Positions 5,637-6,412 of a DNA stretch of 6,412 nt are shown here, in pieces. The notes beneath the pieces are model-generated. The model had not been told where the DNA came from. It did not search any database and saw nothing but the letters and a program-made list of their open reading frames with translations. Numbering within the stretch: the first letter of the stretch is position 1; each line of letters starts with the position of its first letter. The stretch is from CAYJLC01 sp964370735 (GTDB taxonomy: Bacteria; Bacillota; Clostridia; Oscillospirales; Butyricicoccaceae): positions 1-6,412 of the forward strand of contig CAYJLC010000072.1 in the NCBI GenBank assembly GCA_964370735.1, read 5' to 3'. Position numbers and translations under genes: made by a program.

Positions 5637-6412
5637 ATGCAAAATCATGAATATGTTCTTGTAATGGACTTTGGTGGTCAATATAATCAACTTGTAGCGC
5701 GTAGAGTGCGTGAATGCGATGTCTATTGTGAAGTAAAGCCTTGTTCAATTACAATTGACGAAATAAAAAAATTAAACCCTATCGGAATTATCTTTACAGG
5801 TGGACCGAATAGTGTTTATGATGAAAATTCACCAAAAGTAGACCCAGAAATCTTCAATTTAGGTATTCCGGTGCTAGGTTTATGCTATGGTACACAACTT
5901 ATGGCACATACTTTAGGTGGAACGGTTAAAACTGCTGATGTAGCTGAATTTGGTAAAACAGAAGCAAGTTTTGTGACTACTTCCCCACTATATCAAGGTT
6001 TAGATGAAAAATCTATTTGCCTTATGAGCCATGTTGATTACATTGCAGAAGTACCAGCGGGATTTGAAGTAGTAGCAACTACTGCTGATTGCCCATGCGC
6101 ATCTATGCAAAATGTAGAGAAAAAATTATACGGAATTCAATTCCACCCAGAAGTTAATCATACAGAAAATGGCACAAAAATGATTAAAAACTTCTTATAC
6201 AATGTGTGTAATGCTAAAGGTGACTGGACAATGGCAGATTATGCAAAAACGGCTATTGAAGCTGTTCGCGAAAAAGTAGGTGATGGTAAAGTATTACTTG
6301 CACTTTCTGGTGGAGTTGATAGTTCGGTTTTAGCAGCTTTACTTGCAAAAGCAGTTGGAAATCAATTAACTTGTATATATGTTGACCATGGTTTAATGCG
6401 TAAAAACGAATC
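5637..6412 (+). CDS. guaA: GMP synthase (glutamine-hydrolysing), N-terminal half, cut by window edge
   Basis: The 258 complete residues visible are the amidotransferase domain and the start of the ATP pyrophosphatase domain of GuaA, which converts XMP, ATP and glutamine to GMP in the cytoplasm. The class I glutaminase begins VLVMDFGGQYNQLVARRVRE (residues 7-26); TGGPNSVY (54-61) forms the oxyanion region; the triad is Cys83 (GLCYGTQ), His170 and Glu172 (QFHPEVNHT). A linker (WTMADYAKTAIEAVRE) leads to the PP-loop LSGGVDSSV (223-231), which binds ATP phosphates, and then YVDHGLMRKNE at the edge. The full enzyme is usually a little over 500 residues, so about half is missing. AAGGA (5624-5628) precedes the ATG by eight bases. 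The gene follows the small membrane protein by 18 bp and may have its own promoter at 5566-5593. Confidence 0.97.
   Translation, partial: MQNHEYVLVMDFGGQYNQLVARRVRECDVYCEVKPCSITIDEIKKLNPIGIIFTGGPNSVYDENSPKVDPEIFNLGIPVLGLCYGTQLMAHTLGGTVKTADVAEFGKTEASFVTTSPLYQGLDEKSICLMSHVDYIAEVPAGFEVVATTADCPCASMQNVEKKLYGIQFHPEVNHTENGTKMIKNFLYNVCNAKGDWTMADYAKTAIEAVREKVGDGKVLLALSGGVDSSVLAALLAKAVGNQLTCIYVDHGLMRKNE

Noticed and set aside
1..6412. CRISPR arrays, tRNAs, insertion sequences or phage attachment sites
   Set aside because: I found no regularly spaced repeats, tRNA-like cloverleaf, transposase motif or long terminal inverted repeats on either strand; almost all of the window is accounted for by the listed genes.

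Overview
The window is AT-rich, with strong AGGAGG-type Shine-Dalgarno sites ahead of nearly every gene and tight same-strand packing. Together with an Nfn-type ferredoxin:NADP+ oxidoreductase, this points to a low-GC anaerobic Firmicute, most likely a clostridium. That placement is inferred from gene content and style; there is no rRNA or other marker gene here. Both ends are cut inside genes.

Layout. Positions 1-688 (minus strand) hold most of a nitronate monooxygenase / FabK-like flavoprotein, with its C-terminus off the left edge. Positions 689-869 form a divergent promoter region with one well-formed promoter in each direction. The minus-strand promoter is followed by a palindrome resembling the FabT fatty-acid-synthesis operator. 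Positions 870-2335 are a two-gene unit: a DJ-1/PfpI family protein, then a BadF/NAGK-type sugar kinase. Positions 2336-2413 carry a near-consensus promoter whose -35 box lies inside a perfect 8-bp-arm palindrome. It drives overlapping nfnA (2414-3259) and nfnB (3252-4640). Only 18 bp later come a class III-type prepilin (4659-5288) and a small membrane-anchored protein with a possible LSm/SH3-like domain (5304-5618). The window ends in the first half of guaA (GMP synthetase, from 5637).

How the genes work together. NfnAB links NADH, ferredoxin and NADPH pools in the cytoplasm and so supplies NADPH for biosynthesis. The FabK-like gene may belong to lipid metabolism. The kinase probably phosphorylates an amino sugar, and GuaA makes GMP. 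These are housekeeping functions. The pilin and the small anchored protein sit between them without an obvious terminator on either side, and no pilus assembly genes are visible.

I do not see a clear undescribed defence, mobile or RNA system. The points most worth a second look are the FabT-like operator, the palindrome over the nfn promoter, the in-frame internal start with its own Shine-Dalgarno site in the small protein gene, and the pilin placed between nfnB and guaA.
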